A DNA stretch of 56,458 nt from Flavobacteriaceae bacterium (GCA_017851655.1 JAFMMH010000005.1:1-56458); one strand, 5' to 3'; shown: positions 8,857 to 19,400, counted from the stretch's first letter. Numbers and translations are program-made. Notes: generated from the letters alone by a model not told the origin.

Positions 8857-9657
8857 ATGAAGGATAAAAGAGTATTAATCATTTCCTCAGAGGTAGTACC
8901 TTATCTACCTCAAACCGAACAAGCCGTTAATTCATTTCAGATACCCAAGGCTATTAATGAGCACGGTGGTCAGACAAGAATATTTATGCCTAGGTATGGA
9001 TTGATCAATGAAAGAAGGCATCAATTACATGAGGTTATACGCCTTTCTGGAATGAATCTCGTTATTAATGATATGGATATGCCCTTAATCATTAAAGTAG
9101 CATCCATTCCTAAAGAGCGAATGCAAGTTTATTTTATTGACAACGAAGAATATTTTAAACGTCGTGCCATCTTGCATGATGAAAAGGGGAATTGTTTTAA
9201 AGACAATGACGAAAGAATGATTTTCTTTACAAAAGGAGTAGTAGAAACGGTCAAAAAACTTAATTGGGCTCCAGATGTAATTCATCTTCATGGGTGGTTT
9301 ACCGCGCTTTTCCCTTTATACCTCAAGACCTATTTTGGTGATGAACCTTTATTTGCAGACAGTAAAATCATAAGTTCCATTTATGAATCTAATTTTGAGG
9401 GAGTTTTTTCTGAGAAGTTTCAAGAAAAAGTAACTTTTGATAAAATCGATGAAAAACTTTCAGAGGTGCTGAAAACAGCAAACTATGAGGCTTTGACTAA
9501 GTTGGCTATTGCTCACTCTGATGGTTTAATTATGGCTTCAGAAAACATTCCAGATGATCTAATTGAAGAGATTAAAAAAAGCAATAAACCTCATCTAAAT
9601 TTTGATGAATCAAAAGATGAAGATGTTTATATTAAATTTTATTCTAAAAAGTTTTAA
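8857..9657 (+). CDS. reduced glycogen/starch-synthase-like protein (GT5 N-terminal domain only)
   Basis: A 266-residue protein resembling the N-terminal Rossmann domain of glycogen synthase: RVLIISSEVVPY at the start, RIFMPRYGLINERRH, then APDVIHLHGWFTALFPLYLK. Two things differ from true GlgA. The C-terminal sugar-nucleotide-binding domain is absent, and the N-terminal KTGGL motif, which binds ADP-glucose in GlgA, is replaced by LPQTEQAV. Catalysis is therefore doubtful. The start is placed at 8857, not 8803, because homologues begin near KRVLIISSE and the promoter lies in between. It is followed closely by the DUF4270 gene, an arrangement I recall as common in Flavobacteriia. Confidence 0.8.
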   Translation: MKDKRVLIISSEVVPYLPQTEQAVNSFQIPKAINEHGGQTRIFMPRYGLINERRHQLHEVIRLSGMNLVINDMDMPLIIKVASIPKERMQVYFIDNEEYFKRRAILHDEKGNCFKDNDERMIFFTKGVVETVKKLNWAPDVIHLHGWFTALFPLYLKTYFGDEPLFADSKIISSIYESNFEGVFSEKFQEKVTFDKIDEKLSEVLKTANYEALTKLAIAHSDGLIMASENIPDDLIEEIKKSNKPHLNFDESKDEDVYIKFYSKKF

Positions 9658-9673
9658 TTACCATCACCTTTGT

Positions 9674-11506
9674 ATGCGAATCACAGTTAGACTTTTTTTA
9701 AGTTTTTGCCTTGGATTATCTTTATGGTCATGTAATAAAGACTTTTATCCTGTAGGCGTATCTCTTTTACAAGATCAAACACTCGAATTAACTACCAATA
9801 GATTTGATGTTTTCACTTTTCAAGAAGGGCTTGATAAAGTTCAATCAAATAATTTGCCGCTTATCCAACTTGGAAGTATCGAGCATCCAGTTTTCGGAAA
9901 ATCTCAAGCAAGTTTTGTAAGTCAACTTGTCCTTTCAGAATCGACAACCTTTGGAAATTATAGTCAGGAGTTAGAGGACGAACAAAATCAAGACCAAATT
10001 TCAATTATACCTGAAAATGAAACAGTGACAGCTGTTTATTTAGAAATCCCATTTTTTAATAATCTAAACGATAGAGATAACGATGGTGTAATTGATTCTT
10101 TGGATGCCGATCCCGACGATCCTCAAAGTAATTCTGATTCAGATGAACTTTCCGACCTTTTGGAGACTCAAGCTGGGCTTAATCCTCTAAGTTCTGACAG
10201 TGATGGAGATGGTATATTGGACCATAACGATGATGAGAATGATGCATATGAGGAAGAAAATAAAGTATATCAAATTGATTCCATCTATGGAAACCCAAAT
10301 GCTAGTTTTGATTTGAAAGTTTATGAATCAACATACTACTTAAACGCATTAGACCCTACTAAAAATTTTGAATCAAGACAAGTTTATTATTCTTCTGATG
10401 ATTATTTTGAAAAAGGTTTTTATAATGAAGTTTTATTTGAAGATCGGATCAACTTGAATTTTGAGGAGCTTCGATTCAATTATAAGGAAGATGATCCTGA
10501 TACGGAAGATATAGATGAAACAACTCGGGTTGAGACTCGATTATCTCCAAGAATCAGAGTTGCTCTGGATACAGATTTTTTCCAAAGGCGTTTGATTGAT
10601 ATGGAGGGGTCACCATCTCTTGCATCAAGTGCAGCTTTTCAAGAAGCCATGCGTGGGATCATTGTCCGTACGGAAAACTTCTCAGATGACATTTATATGC
10701 TTTTGGATATTCAAAATGCAGTTGTTAAAGTGGAATATGAATTTGATCAATACAGCACCAACGGGACTTCAGATGAGATCGCAGACGACAGAATTGATAA
10801 GATACAAAGAGAGTATACGCTTGGGCTTTCTGGAATTCGTATAAATACCCTCAAAAATGAAGGATTTAATGCATCTATTCAAGAAGGAATAATTTCATCA
10901 AATCAGAATTTACCTTCTGATAGGCTCTACATTAAAAGCGGAAAATACCATGGTAAAATCCGTTTATTTTCAAATGAAAATAGTGAAGGCACAGAAGTGC
11001 TAAATAATTTGAGACAACAAAATTGGTTAATCAGCAAAGCAAAACTTGAGTTCTATCTTGATTCGGATCAAACCGAGATTTCCGCAGAACTTTTAGCGCA
11101 AAGATTGTATTTATACGAATACGAATCCGGCTCTCCACTTTTAGATTATTTTGGAGATAACAGCATTTCATCTTCTGGAACCAATAGGAATAAAAATATT
11201 TTTGGTGGACTTTTGGAATACGATGAAAGTAATAAGCCCTACAAATATTCATTCAACCTTACCAAACATATCTCAAACATTATAAGAAACGACTCTTTAA
11301 ATCTTGATTTGGGGCTTGTAGTTTCAGCCAATATAGAAGATAATTCAATCATAGAAGGAATTAAGAATTTTTCTGATGACCCCATTATAAAGTATCCTCG
11401 CGCAGCAACACTCAATCCGATTGGAAGTGTTTTGGTAGGCTCTCATCCAGCAGATGAATTGTCTGACAAAAAAGTTGTTTTAGAGATTACGTATTCTTCT
11501 TATTAA
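9674..11506 (+). CDS. DUF4270 family lipoprotein with a thrombospondin-3-like insert
   Basis: A predicted outer-membrane lipoprotein of 610 residues. The signal peptide ends in the lipobox LWSC with Cys20, followed by NKDFYPVG, the usual opening of DUF4270 proteins. Residues about 131-192 hold Asp-rich calcium-type repeats (DRDNDGVIDSLDADPDDP, later SDSDGDGILDHNDDEND). The rest is beta-rich, with repeated SKAKLEFYLD and YSFNLTKHIS type segments. The function of DUF4270 is unknown. The start is placed at 9674 because upstream codons lack signal-peptide character. The stop overlaps the stop of the convergent gntP-type gene. Confidence 0.82.
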   Translation: MRITVRLFLSFCLGLSLWSCNKDFYPVGVSLLQDQTLELTTNRFDVFTFQEGLDKVQSNNLPLIQLGSIEHPVFGKSQASFVSQLVLSESTTFGNYSQELEDEQNQDQISIIPENETVTAVYLEIPFFNNLNDRDNDGVIDSLDADPDDPQSNSDSDELSDLLETQAGLNPLSSDSDGDGILDHNDDENDAYEEENKVYQIDSIYGNPNASFDLKVYESTYYLNALDPTKNFESRQVYYSSDDYFEKGFYNEVLFEDRINLNFEELRFNYKEDDPDTEDIDETTRVETRLSPRIRVALDTDFFQRRLIDMEGSPSLASSAAFQEAMRGIIVRTENFSDDIYMLLDIQNAVVKVEYEFDQYSTNGTSDEIADDRIDKIQREYTLGLSGIRINTLKNEGFNASIQEGIISSNQNLPSDRLYIKSGKYHGKIRLFSNENSEGTEVLNNLRQQNWLISKAKLEFYLDSDQTEISAELLAQRLYLYEYESGSPLLDYFGDNSISSSGTNRNKNIFGGLLEYDESNKPYKYSFNLTKHISNIIRNDSLNLDLGLVVSANIEDNSIIEGIKNFSDDPIIKYPRAATLNPIGSVLVGSHPADELSDKKVVLEITYSSY

Positions 11507-12831
11507 AATACGTTCCAAATCCAATATCCTGCCCATACTACTAATAGACCGACTCCACCTTGAATTAGGGTTCCCATTGTATGCGTTTTATAAGCTGTTT
11601 TTACATCCATGCCACTCATTTGAGCTACAATCCAAAAATAGGAATCGTTAGCGTGTGAGACCGTCATTGAACCTACTCCTAAGGACATAATTGCCCACAC
11701 CTTACCCATTTCACTATCTAAACCTAAGAGAGGGAGTAAAGGAAAAATCAGTGAAGAAGTTGTAATAATTGCGACTGTTGAAGATCCTTGAGCTGACTTT
11801 AACAATGCAGCGATAAGAAACGGAATCAGAATTCCTAAATTGTCAAAAGAAGCAATAGAGGCTGCATAGGTTTTTAAAGGAATTGTTTGTATTATCGTTC
11901 CTAATGCGCCACCCATTCCCGTAATTATAAGGATAGGTGCTGCTTGTTCGATCCCTTTTTTTATTGAGTTGTTGAGAAATTCTTTTCTGTTGAATTGTGT
12001 GAGTCTAAAAGCAAAAAGCATTCCAATTCCTAAGGAGGTTGTTGGTAGGGTCAAAAACCTTAGATATAATAATCCAGGAATATTCTCTGGGAGAAATTTA
12101 AGCAGGGTCCCAAAGCACATTAATACGATGGGTGCAAGAATAGGAAGCACAGCTTTCATAAATGGAGGAAGTGCTATTTCTGATTTTGTATTTTCTTCAC
12201 TGGGTATTTCTTCAATAAATTTATTTTTTTTGTTAAGGTAATTCCCATACGCTCCTCCAACCAGTATAAGTATAAAAGCGATTAAGGCACCCATTGCAAT
12301 AAGTAGCAATAAATTTTCTAGCTCCAAATTTGCAGCAGCAGCAAGGGGCCCGGGTGTTGGAGGAACCAAAACATGAGGAGCAAATAATCCCGTTGACAAA
12401 GCTACTGTTAGTCCTACCAGAGGAGTCTTAGTTTGTTGGGACAAGGTTTTATTTAAATGAGATAGGATGACAAATGCAGCATCGCAGAATACGGGAATTG
12501 AGACCAAATACCCAATACAACTTATAGCATAAGGGAGAGGAAGTCGATTCATTATTTTTAAAATTCCCTTAGCAAGGGCAAGTGTTGCATTAGATTTCTC
12601 CATTGCAACTCCAATTACGGTTCCGAAGAGAATCAACAATCCAATTTTCTCAATAATCTGACCGAATCCGCCTTGTATAAGGTTTAGGGTTTCTATAGGT
12701 GAAATCCCCAGTAGAAAGGCTAAAAGTAAGGCTGCTGAGAAGAGTACCAGAAACGGGTGTATTTTTGTAACCGAAGTGCCAAGAATAATCCATAAAATTG
12801 AAATAAGGATACTGACAAATGAAAATAGCAT
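11503..12831 (-). CDS. GntP-family permease (gluconate/glycerate type)
   Basis: An inner-membrane proton symporter of 442 residues with about 12 to 14 hydrophobic segments. It shows family features: the early AFLLGISPIETLNLIQGGFG, then PHVLVPPTPGPLAAA near residue 155, and the late ALLKSAQGSSTVAIITTSS and SVGSMTVSHANDSYFW-like region. GntP members carry gluconate or related sugar acids. Because glycerate kinase lies 10 bases upstream in the same unit, glycerate is the most likely substrate here; this is inference from context. It ends with a 4-base overlap with the convergent DUF4270 gene. Confidence 0.9.
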   Translation of the reverse strand: MLFSFVSILISILWIILGTSVTKIHPFLVLFSAALLLAFLLGISPIETLNLIQGGFGQIIEKIGLLILFGTVIGVAMEKSNATLALAKGILKIMNRLPLPYAISCIGYLVSIPVFCDAAFVILSHLNKTLSQQTKTPLVGLTVALSTGLFAPHVLVPPTPGPLAAAANLELENLLLLIAMGALIAFILILVGGAYGNYLNKKNKFIEEIPSEENTKSEIALPPFMKAVLPILAPIVLMCFGTLLKFLPENIPGLLYLRFLTLPTTSLGIGMLFAFRLTQFNRKEFLNNSIKKGIEQAAPILIITGMGGALGTIIQTIPLKTYAASIASFDNLGILIPFLIAALLKSAQGSSTVAIITTSSLIFPLLPLLGLDSEMGKVWAIMSLGVGSMTVSHANDSYFWIVAQMSGMDVKTAYKTHTMGTLIQGGVGLLVVWAGYWIWNVF

Positions 12832-12840
12832 AGAATACTT

Positions 12841-13962
12841 TTAGTTAGTTATCGATTGTAGCCCTCCTAAAAGCGCTTGTTCCAAATTTTGAGCAGCGTT
12901 CGCCATAGCAATATCTAGTGTCATTCCTGCAGGGGTACAGTCTATAATTTTGCAATTTGGGAGCTGTTTTAATTCGTTTATTTTTGCTTTTCCTGTCAAA
13001 ATAAATACAGGAATTTTGTTCTCGTGCGCTAAAGTCGCTACCTGAATGGGCAATTTACCATAAAGGCTTTGTTCGTCAAAACTTCCTTCACCTGTTAGGA
13101 TTAGATCCATAGAAGGAATGATATTAGATAAGCCCGTTAGAGATGCTAATAAATCAAATCCCTTTTCTAATGAAGCCCCCAGAAGTCCCATTAATCCAGC
13201 ACCAACTCCGCCAGCTGCTCCACCTCCTTTTATATTGCTTACATCAATTCCAAATTGTCTCTGAACAATTTCTGCAAAGCGGATACCACCTTTCTCTAAT
13301 TGCTCTATATCGTTATTTGAAGCTCCTTTTTGCTTTGCATAAGTATACGCAGTTCCATTTTTCCCAATTAGCGTATTCTGTACATCACAGGCAATAATCC
13401 ATTTACATTTAAGTGCTTGAGGATGTAGTCCGCTTAGATCAATTTTATTTAGCCGATACAATTCTCCACCACCTGAAGATAATTCATTGCCCTTTATATC
13501 TAAAAAGAGGCCTCCTAATGCCTGTATTATTCCTGTACCTATGTCTTGAGTTGCACTACCTCCAATACCTAAATAAATTGTCTCACAACCTTGTTCTAGC
13601 GCTTCAAGGATCATCAATCCTGTCCCCCAAGTAGATGTTATTAGTGGATTTCGTTCTTCTTTTTTCAGTTGGGTGAGCCCGGCTGTTTGGGAAAGCTCTA
13701 TCCAAGCAGTTTTTTGATCTTTAAAGATAAAATAAGGGGCGCTAATTGGTCTTTTTAGAGCATCGGTAGTTTTACTTTTTATTAAGCTACCGTCTGCATT
13801 TGATTTTAAAGTAAATAAGGCACCTTCACCTCCATCAGAAAAAGGCATACTCATGCATTTACTTTTTGGAAAAACTTTCAAGACAGTTTTCTCCATAATT
13901 CCAGCAACTTCTGCGGCACTGAGACTTCCTTTAAATGAGTCAGGAATAATTAATACGTTCAC
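12841..13962 (-). CDS. glxK: glycerate kinase
   Basis: Phosphorylates D-glycerate, feeding it into lower glycolysis. The 373 residues match the bacterial GarK/GlxK family: IPDSFKGSLSA at the start, MPFSDGGEGAL at about 40, the GIGGSATQDIGTGIIQALGG segment near 132, GGGAAGGVGAGL near 225 and DLILTGEGSFDEQSLYGK near 283. The start is GTG at 13960-13962, directly before the conserved N-terminus. It is the first gene of a two-gene unit with the GntP permease. Whether the product is 2- or 3-phosphoglycerate cannot be read from the sequence. Confidence 0.93.
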   Translation of the reverse strand: MNVLIIPDSFKGSLSAAEVAGIMEKTVLKVFPKSKCMSMPFSDGGEGALFTLKSNADGSLIKSKTTDALKRPISAPYFIFKDQKTAWIELSQTAGLTQLKKEERNPLITSTWGTGLMILEALEQGCETIYLGIGGSATQDIGTGIIQALGGLFLDIKGNELSSGGGELYRLNKIDLSGLHPQALKCKWIIACDVQNTLIGKNGTAYTYAKQKGASNNDIEQLEKGGIRFAEIVQRQFGIDVSNIKGGGAAGGVGAGLMGLLGASLEKGFDLLASLTGLSNIIPSMDLILTGEGSFDEQSLYGKLPIQVATLAHENKIPVFILTGKAKINELKQLPNCKIIDCTPAGMTLDIAMANAAQNLEQALLGGLQSITN

Positions 13963-13975
13963 TTTGATATTTTAT

Positions 13976-13983
13976 CAAATTTA
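13976..13983 (-). promoter_or_regulatory. -7 promoter element for glycerate kinase-permease unit
   Basis: TAAATTTG on the minus strand is an exact TAnnTTTG match, 13 bases before the GTG start, and implies a very short leader. The -33 element is not clear. Confidence 0.45.
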
Positions 13984-14023
13984 CGAAAACACTAATTGAA
14001 ATACTTTTCTTTTCATGAAAAGT

Positions 14024-14983
14024 CTATTTCTTTGAGATAGAGTCTAAAATTTTAATTGCGTGAACTCTGGAGTTTTCAATAAACCATTTGTTGGTTTTAT
14101 AACCACCACAAACTACTCCGGCTAGATAGACTCCTTTTACATTACTCTCCATGCTCTGTGGATCATAGATTGGAGTTTTAAATTCGTCTTGATGAAAGTT
14201 TACTCCAAGCTGTTCAAGCATTTCAAAATTTGGTTCATAACCAGTCATAGCCAAAACAAAGTCATTTTCAATAACATGCTTACCGTCTGCATCTTTAAAA
14301 TGAACTTCATTTGGAGTAATTTTATCTATCTCTGCTTGAAAATAAGCTTTGATTGTTCCCTCTTTTATTCGGTTTACGATATCCGGTCTTGCCCAATATT
14401 TCACGTTTTCTCCAATTTCATTTTCCCGAATAATCATGGTTACACTTTTAGCTCCTTTTCTATACGTTTCTAGTGCAACGTCTACAGCTGAATTAGCAGC
14501 ACCAACAACAACGAGATTCATGCCAAAATAGGGGTGTGGTTCGGTGTAGTAGTGTTTGACTTTGGAGAGGGTTTCTCCGGGGACACCCAACAAAAATGGG
14601 CGGTCATAAAACCCTGTTGCAATAATAAGATTTGGTGAGCTATAGGTTCTTTTTGAAGACCGGATCTCATATCCACCTGCTTTGACATCAATAGTATTTA
14701 TCTCCTCATACAGGTTCAGTTTTAAATTCCAATGAGAAGCTACTCTTCTGTAATACTCAAGAGCTTCGGATCGGGTTGGTTTTGAGTTGTGAGAAATAAA
14801 TGGAATTTCACCAATTTCTAGCTTGTCTGAAGTCGAAAAAAAGGTCATGTTCATCGGATAATGGTAAAGAGAATTAACTAAAGTTCCCTTGTCCAATATC
14901 AAATATTTAAGTCCTTTTTTTTCTGTTTCAATTCCACATGCCAGCCCGATGGGGCCCGCTCCAATGATTATAATATCATACAT
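14024..14983 (-). CDS. ypdA: YpdA-like FAD/NADPH thiol-disulfide reductase
   Basis: A soluble flavoprotein of 319 residues related to thioredoxin reductase. It has an FAD-binding GAGPIG at 8-13 (GxGxxG), an early MNMTFFSTSDKLEIG segment typical of the putative bacillithiol disulfide reductase YpdA, a second nucleotide-binding motif VVVGAANSAVDVALE, and a C-terminal GVYLAGVVCGGYKTNKWFIE. It lacks the CxxC of thioredoxin reductase. A role in low-molecular-weight thiol redox balance is known for the family; bacillithiol use in this organism is an inference. It stands alone, with a 155-base AT-rich gap behind the acyltransferase gene upstream. Confidence 0.85.
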   Translation of the reverse strand: MYDIIIIGAGPIGLACGIETEKKGLKYLILDKGTLVNSLYHYPMNMTFFSTSDKLEIGEIPFISHNSKPTRSEALEYYRRVASHWNLKLNLYEEINTIDVKAGGYEIRSSKRTYSSPNLIIATGFYDRPFLLGVPGETLSKVKHYYTEPHPYFGMNLVVVGAANSAVDVALETYRKGAKSVTMIIRENEIGENVKYWARPDIVNRIKEGTIKAYFQAEIDKITPNEVHFKDADGKHVIENDFVLAMTGYEPNFEMLEQLGVNFHQDEFKTPIYDPQSMESNVKGVYLAGVVCGGYKTNKWFIENSRVHAIKILDSISKK

Positions 14984-15138
14984 TTTGTAAAGTTACGAAT
15001 CTAACAACAAAACAAACTACATAATATTTAATTATGAAAAAAATATAAATAATAAGAATAAATTATAATATTATAATTTGATACAGTTTTACAGTGGAGT
15101 TATGAGCTAACTATAAGAAATTTCTATTGATAATATAT

Positions 15139-16173
15139 TTATAATAACAAAATTCTTTGTCTTAGGAAAGCGCTAAAAATACAAATCAGAAGATACCACA
15201 TCATCACAGTGTTTCCAAAGACATAAGCAATTGACATGCTACTCACGAACCACCACAATGGGAAGAAAAAAACACCCATTGCATATTTTAATGAGCTAAT
15301 AAAAACAAGATCCTCAAATTTTGAAATTACTTTTCTAGTTATCCATAATGGAATCAGGTTAGGAATACTGAGTAAAAAGGCAATAAATCGGGTAAAAGCT
15401 GTTTTTTCATCTTGATCAGGAAGTCTTGAAGGGTTATTTTTTAAAAGCGTTTTGAGATCTTCGAATGGAAGTTGCGTTGAGTGCTGATTGATTTTTTGCT
15501 TTAAAAGCGCGTAGTTTTCAGATTTTTCTGGTAACCAAAGGCATTTTTTCATTTGCTTCTCAAGCTGTATTTTTAAGTTGTTAATGTTTTCTGCTTCACT
15601 AAGACTAGGGTCCAAAGAGGTACCAACCTCAATGGGCTTTTCGAAAACCAGGTGTAAGGTACATCGGGGTTGCCGGTGGTGTCCATAGTTTATTCCTACT
15701 GGTTGTAAATAAATTTTTTTATTGGGAAACTTCATAAAAGCTTGATAAACTAAACGACTACTTCCTTTAGAAAGGTTTTGTAAAAAATATTCATCGTGGT
15801 GACCACCTTCTGAAAACATGAGCATGAATTTCCCTTCGCTTAGCAATTGAAAGCATTTATCAAATGTCAAATCGTTTTTTTTCAAATTACTATACCCATT
15901 TCGAATCCGGTATACTGGGAGCATTTTGGAAGCATCTAAAAACCATTGAAATGGTCCACCAAAAACATCACTTCTGGTTAGTGATGTCATTTGATCAGGG
16001 GTCATAGAGGCAACAATCAGTGGGTCTAGGAAGGCTCCTTGATGATTTGGAGAAAATAAAACCCCTCCATCTTGAGGGATATTTTCATATCCATAGATTT
16101 CAACTTTTCTGAAATAGACGTGGTTGTAATAGCGTAAAAGTTGTTTGACTAAAAAATAAAATAGACGTTTCAA
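15139..16173 (-). CDS. PlsC-type acyltransferase with C-terminal membrane segments
   Basis: A membrane acyltransferase of 344 residues, probably acylating glycerol-phosphate or lysophospholipid. Its N-terminal domain has FSPNHQGAFLDP (His44, Asp50, five residues between) and the later FSEGGHHDEYFL, corresponding to acyltransferase motifs I and III. About 100 C-terminal residues contain two or three hydrophobic segments (FLLSIPNLIPLWI and a long run near 290-335). The start is TTG at 16171-16173, since no ATG exists close by in frame. The acyl acceptor is not known. It stands alone and is divergent from the TonB receptor gene at 16439. Confidence 0.82.
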   Translation of the reverse strand: MKRLFYFLVKQLLRYYNHVYFRKVEIYGYENIPQDGGVLFSPNHQGAFLDPLIVASMTPDQMTSLTRSDVFGGPFQWFLDASKMLPVYRIRNGYSNLKKNDLTFDKCFQLLSEGKFMLMFSEGGHHDEYFLQNLSKGSSRLVYQAFMKFPNKKIYLQPVGINYGHHRQPRCTLHLVFEKPIEVGTSLDPSLSEAENINNLKIQLEKQMKKCLWLPEKSENYALLKQKINQHSTQLPFEDLKTLLKNNPSRLPDQDEKTAFTRFIAFLLSIPNLIPLWITRKVISKFEDLVFISSLKYAMGVFFFPLWWFVSSMSIAYVFGNTVMMWYLLICIFSAFLRQRILLL

Positions 16174-16438
16174 ATGGAATAAATTGGATTTCTAAAATAA
16201 GTCATCCCGCTCAGTTTACCTAATCATTTTTTTGGCATGAATTTTACAGAAGTCACTTTCTTATAGTTTCTGTTTGTTCAAAACAAATTCTTCTTGTAGC
16301 GTCTTAAATTTTAAAAAATCGAAAGCCTATTCCAAAAATGTAGTAACTTAGAAGCCATTAAATAAATTTAAATCAAAAAACTCATTTTACCAAACTGATT
16401 AATCTATAGAAGTTCTAAAGAAACTGAAAACAAAAAAT

Positions 16439-19400
16439 ATGAAAACAAAAAATGTATTAAAAAACGGACTGTTCGCACTCCTATTAATTTTTGCAAACAC
16501 AGTTCACGCTCAGACATCAATTTCAGGTACTGTTGTTGATTCTGAGAATCAGGAAGCCATCCCTGGAGCCAATATTATCGTTTTAGGTTCAAACACAGGT
16601 GCTGTGGCTGATTTTGACGGGAACTTCATTTTGAATTCTTCAGCTGAATTACCACTGACTATAGAAATTAGTTATATTGGATTTAGTTCTCAAAGGGTAG
16701 AAGTAACCTCTGCAGATCAAACTATTCTAGTAGCTCTAGATTACGGACAAAACTTAAATGAGGTAGTAATCTCTGCTTCAAGAAGATCAGAAAAGATTTT
16801 AGATGCACCTGCATCCGTTTCAATCATTTCATCACAAGATCTTGAAAACTCTGCCAATGTTAATGATCCCATAAGAAGTTTAATTAATGTTCCTGGGATT
16901 CAATTTCAACAACAATCTGCGAATTCAGTAAATTTTGAAATGAGAGCAGGTTCAGGAGTTTTTGGAACCAGAGTTTTTCCTATTTTGGATTATCGTTTTT
17001 TACAATCTCCAGCTTCAGGATCCTTTTTTGCTTTTCAATCAGGTTTATCTAACCTCGATTTAGAAAGAGTTGAGGTAGTACGTGGTGCAGCATCTGCTTT
17101 ATATGGTCCCGGAGTAGAATCAGGAGTTGTCCACTTTTTCTCTAAAAAGGCTATTGATAGACCCGGAACCTCAGTTGAGTTAATTGGCGGAAACCTTAGT
17201 ACTATATCTGGTGCAATCCGACATGCTTATGCAAATGAGAAAAAGACGTTTGGATTTAAAGTAAATGCACAATACAAGAAGGGAGATGAGTTTACTTTGG
17301 ACCCTGTTGAAGATGCTGATTTTCTTGCACAAATAAATGGGGCTACCAGAAATGGTATCTTTCAGCCTATTGTAAAAAACAATAGAATTGATCCTTCTCA
17401 AGTGCCTTCTACTCCAATACTTACAAGATCTGAAATAGATCCCGATGGAGATGGTAACGCCTACATGAATGAATACGAAACTTTTATGGCGAATGCTCAC
17501 TTAGAGTTTAGACCAAATGATAATACTGATGTTGTAGTGTCTGGTGGTATCAATTCTGGTAATGGATTGATAAACCAAGCACAAGGTCCTGGTTATGCAG
17601 CTGGAAATGATTATTGGACTCAGGCTAGGATTAAATCTGGCGGGTTTTTTGGACAAGTATCTTATAACTTCAACGATGGTGGAGACGAAAATTCTCCCTT
17701 TTATCTTTATTTGACTGCCCAAAGAATAATTACGAAAAGATCTGCATTAGACGCTCAGTTACAATATAACTTTGATGCTGTTAATTTCTTAGACTCTAAT
17801 TTTACTTTCGGTCTTGACTATAGAGACATTGGGACTGATTCAGAAAACACACTTTTTGGAGCAAATGATGGGAATAATGATTACATCAATTATGGACTTT
17901 ACGGTCAAGGAACTTCTCGTTTTGGTGAGAAGCTTGATTTAACTTATGCATTGAGATACGACAAATTAAATTTTGTTGATAAAGGAAAAATTGCACCTCG
18001 AATTGCCTTAGTTTATAAAGCTAATAGTAAAAACAGTTTCAGATTAACGTACAATCAAGCTGTTTTTGGACCTAGTGCATTAGAAACTTATGTAGATTTC
18101 CCAGTACAAATCCAATCACCTGGAGTATTAGATGTATGGTTATCTGGACAGACTACTGCTCAGGACTTTGATCCAAATGCTCCTATAGAAATTGTTGGAG
18201 GAGGAGGAGCGACACTTCCTGCGAACGTCACAAATTGGCCACTTGCTATTCCTTATGGAGCTGTTGCCAGTCAGGTATTACCTCCATTATATGCTGGGGT
18301 AGGAGCCAATCCAGCTTATGCACCTCTATTACCTTTAGTACAAAACTTTTTTAGCACATATGTTCCTGGCGGAGCTTCTGGTTCTATAGAGGGATACAAT
18401 GCATTCAATGGAAGTGCTATGCCACAAGCTGTAGGCACACCTTCAGCCCTTTTAGGAACAACAACTTCTTGGGAGGTAGGATATAAAGGACTTCTAGGAG
18501 ATAAGTTTGCGATAGGTATAGATGTATACACATTTGCAAGATCTGGTTCTACTCAATTTACAGCAATCGGCCCAACATTTAGATTAAATAATTATGAAGG
18601 GATTCCTACAGATCTTGGAGCTCAAGTTGCTTCAGATTTTGCGGCAGATCCAATAATAAGTGCTGCAATTGCTCAGGCAGTTACTGCTGGTGTAAATGCA
18701 CAAGTTCAAGCAGGTGTTGAAGCTCAATATACTGCAAGTGGAATACCCGAAGCTATTTGGGCTACTGGAGCCCCTGCTGGTGCCTTATTCCCAGGATCAC
18801 CTGCAATAGCACCAGTATCTGATGCAGTAGCTGCTACTGCCGCTGGTTTAATTGGTCCAGCGATAGCTCAAACATCAGCACAAGTTGCTGGGCTTATCGG
18901 AGGTGCTTTTGTTCAAGGAGGTCAGGGATATGTAGATGTTATGAAGCCCACTTCTGAAGGGGGTCAAGGTGCTGCAGGTGCTGTTGGAGTTATAGAGTCT
19001 CAGAGAGTACCTCAGAATGATGGTATCTCCCACATTTCTGCTGGGTACAGAATCTTTGATGACGTAACACGTTCTCACTGGGGATCAGACCTTTCTATGG
19101 AGTATTATGCAACAGACAAGTTAACTTTTTGGGGGAATGCCTCATGGTTGAGTCAGAATGAGTGGAATCCAGGAGAAGACAATGATGATGGTTTACCCTT
19201 CCAAGATTTCTTAAATGCACCTCGATTTAAATATCGTTTAGGAGCAAATTATTTCACTAAAGATGGTATCCAAGCATCTTTGTCATTTCAACATGATGAT
19301 GAGTTTAATTCGAACCAAGGATTCTACGCTGGTACAGTTCAAGCGAAAAATTTGGTTGATGCAAGTATTGGGTATAAACTTTCGAACGGAGTTAAATTAG

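Noticed and set aside
10067-10255. A tandem DNA repeat in the DUF4270 gene
   Set aside because: The repetition is at protein level (Asp/Asn motifs); the DNA copies differ too much for a recent repeat.
15000-15138. A tRNA or small gene in the AT-rich gap before ypdA
   Set aside because: No cloverleaf, no long frame and no strong hairpin with T-run; it looks like plain AT-rich spacer.
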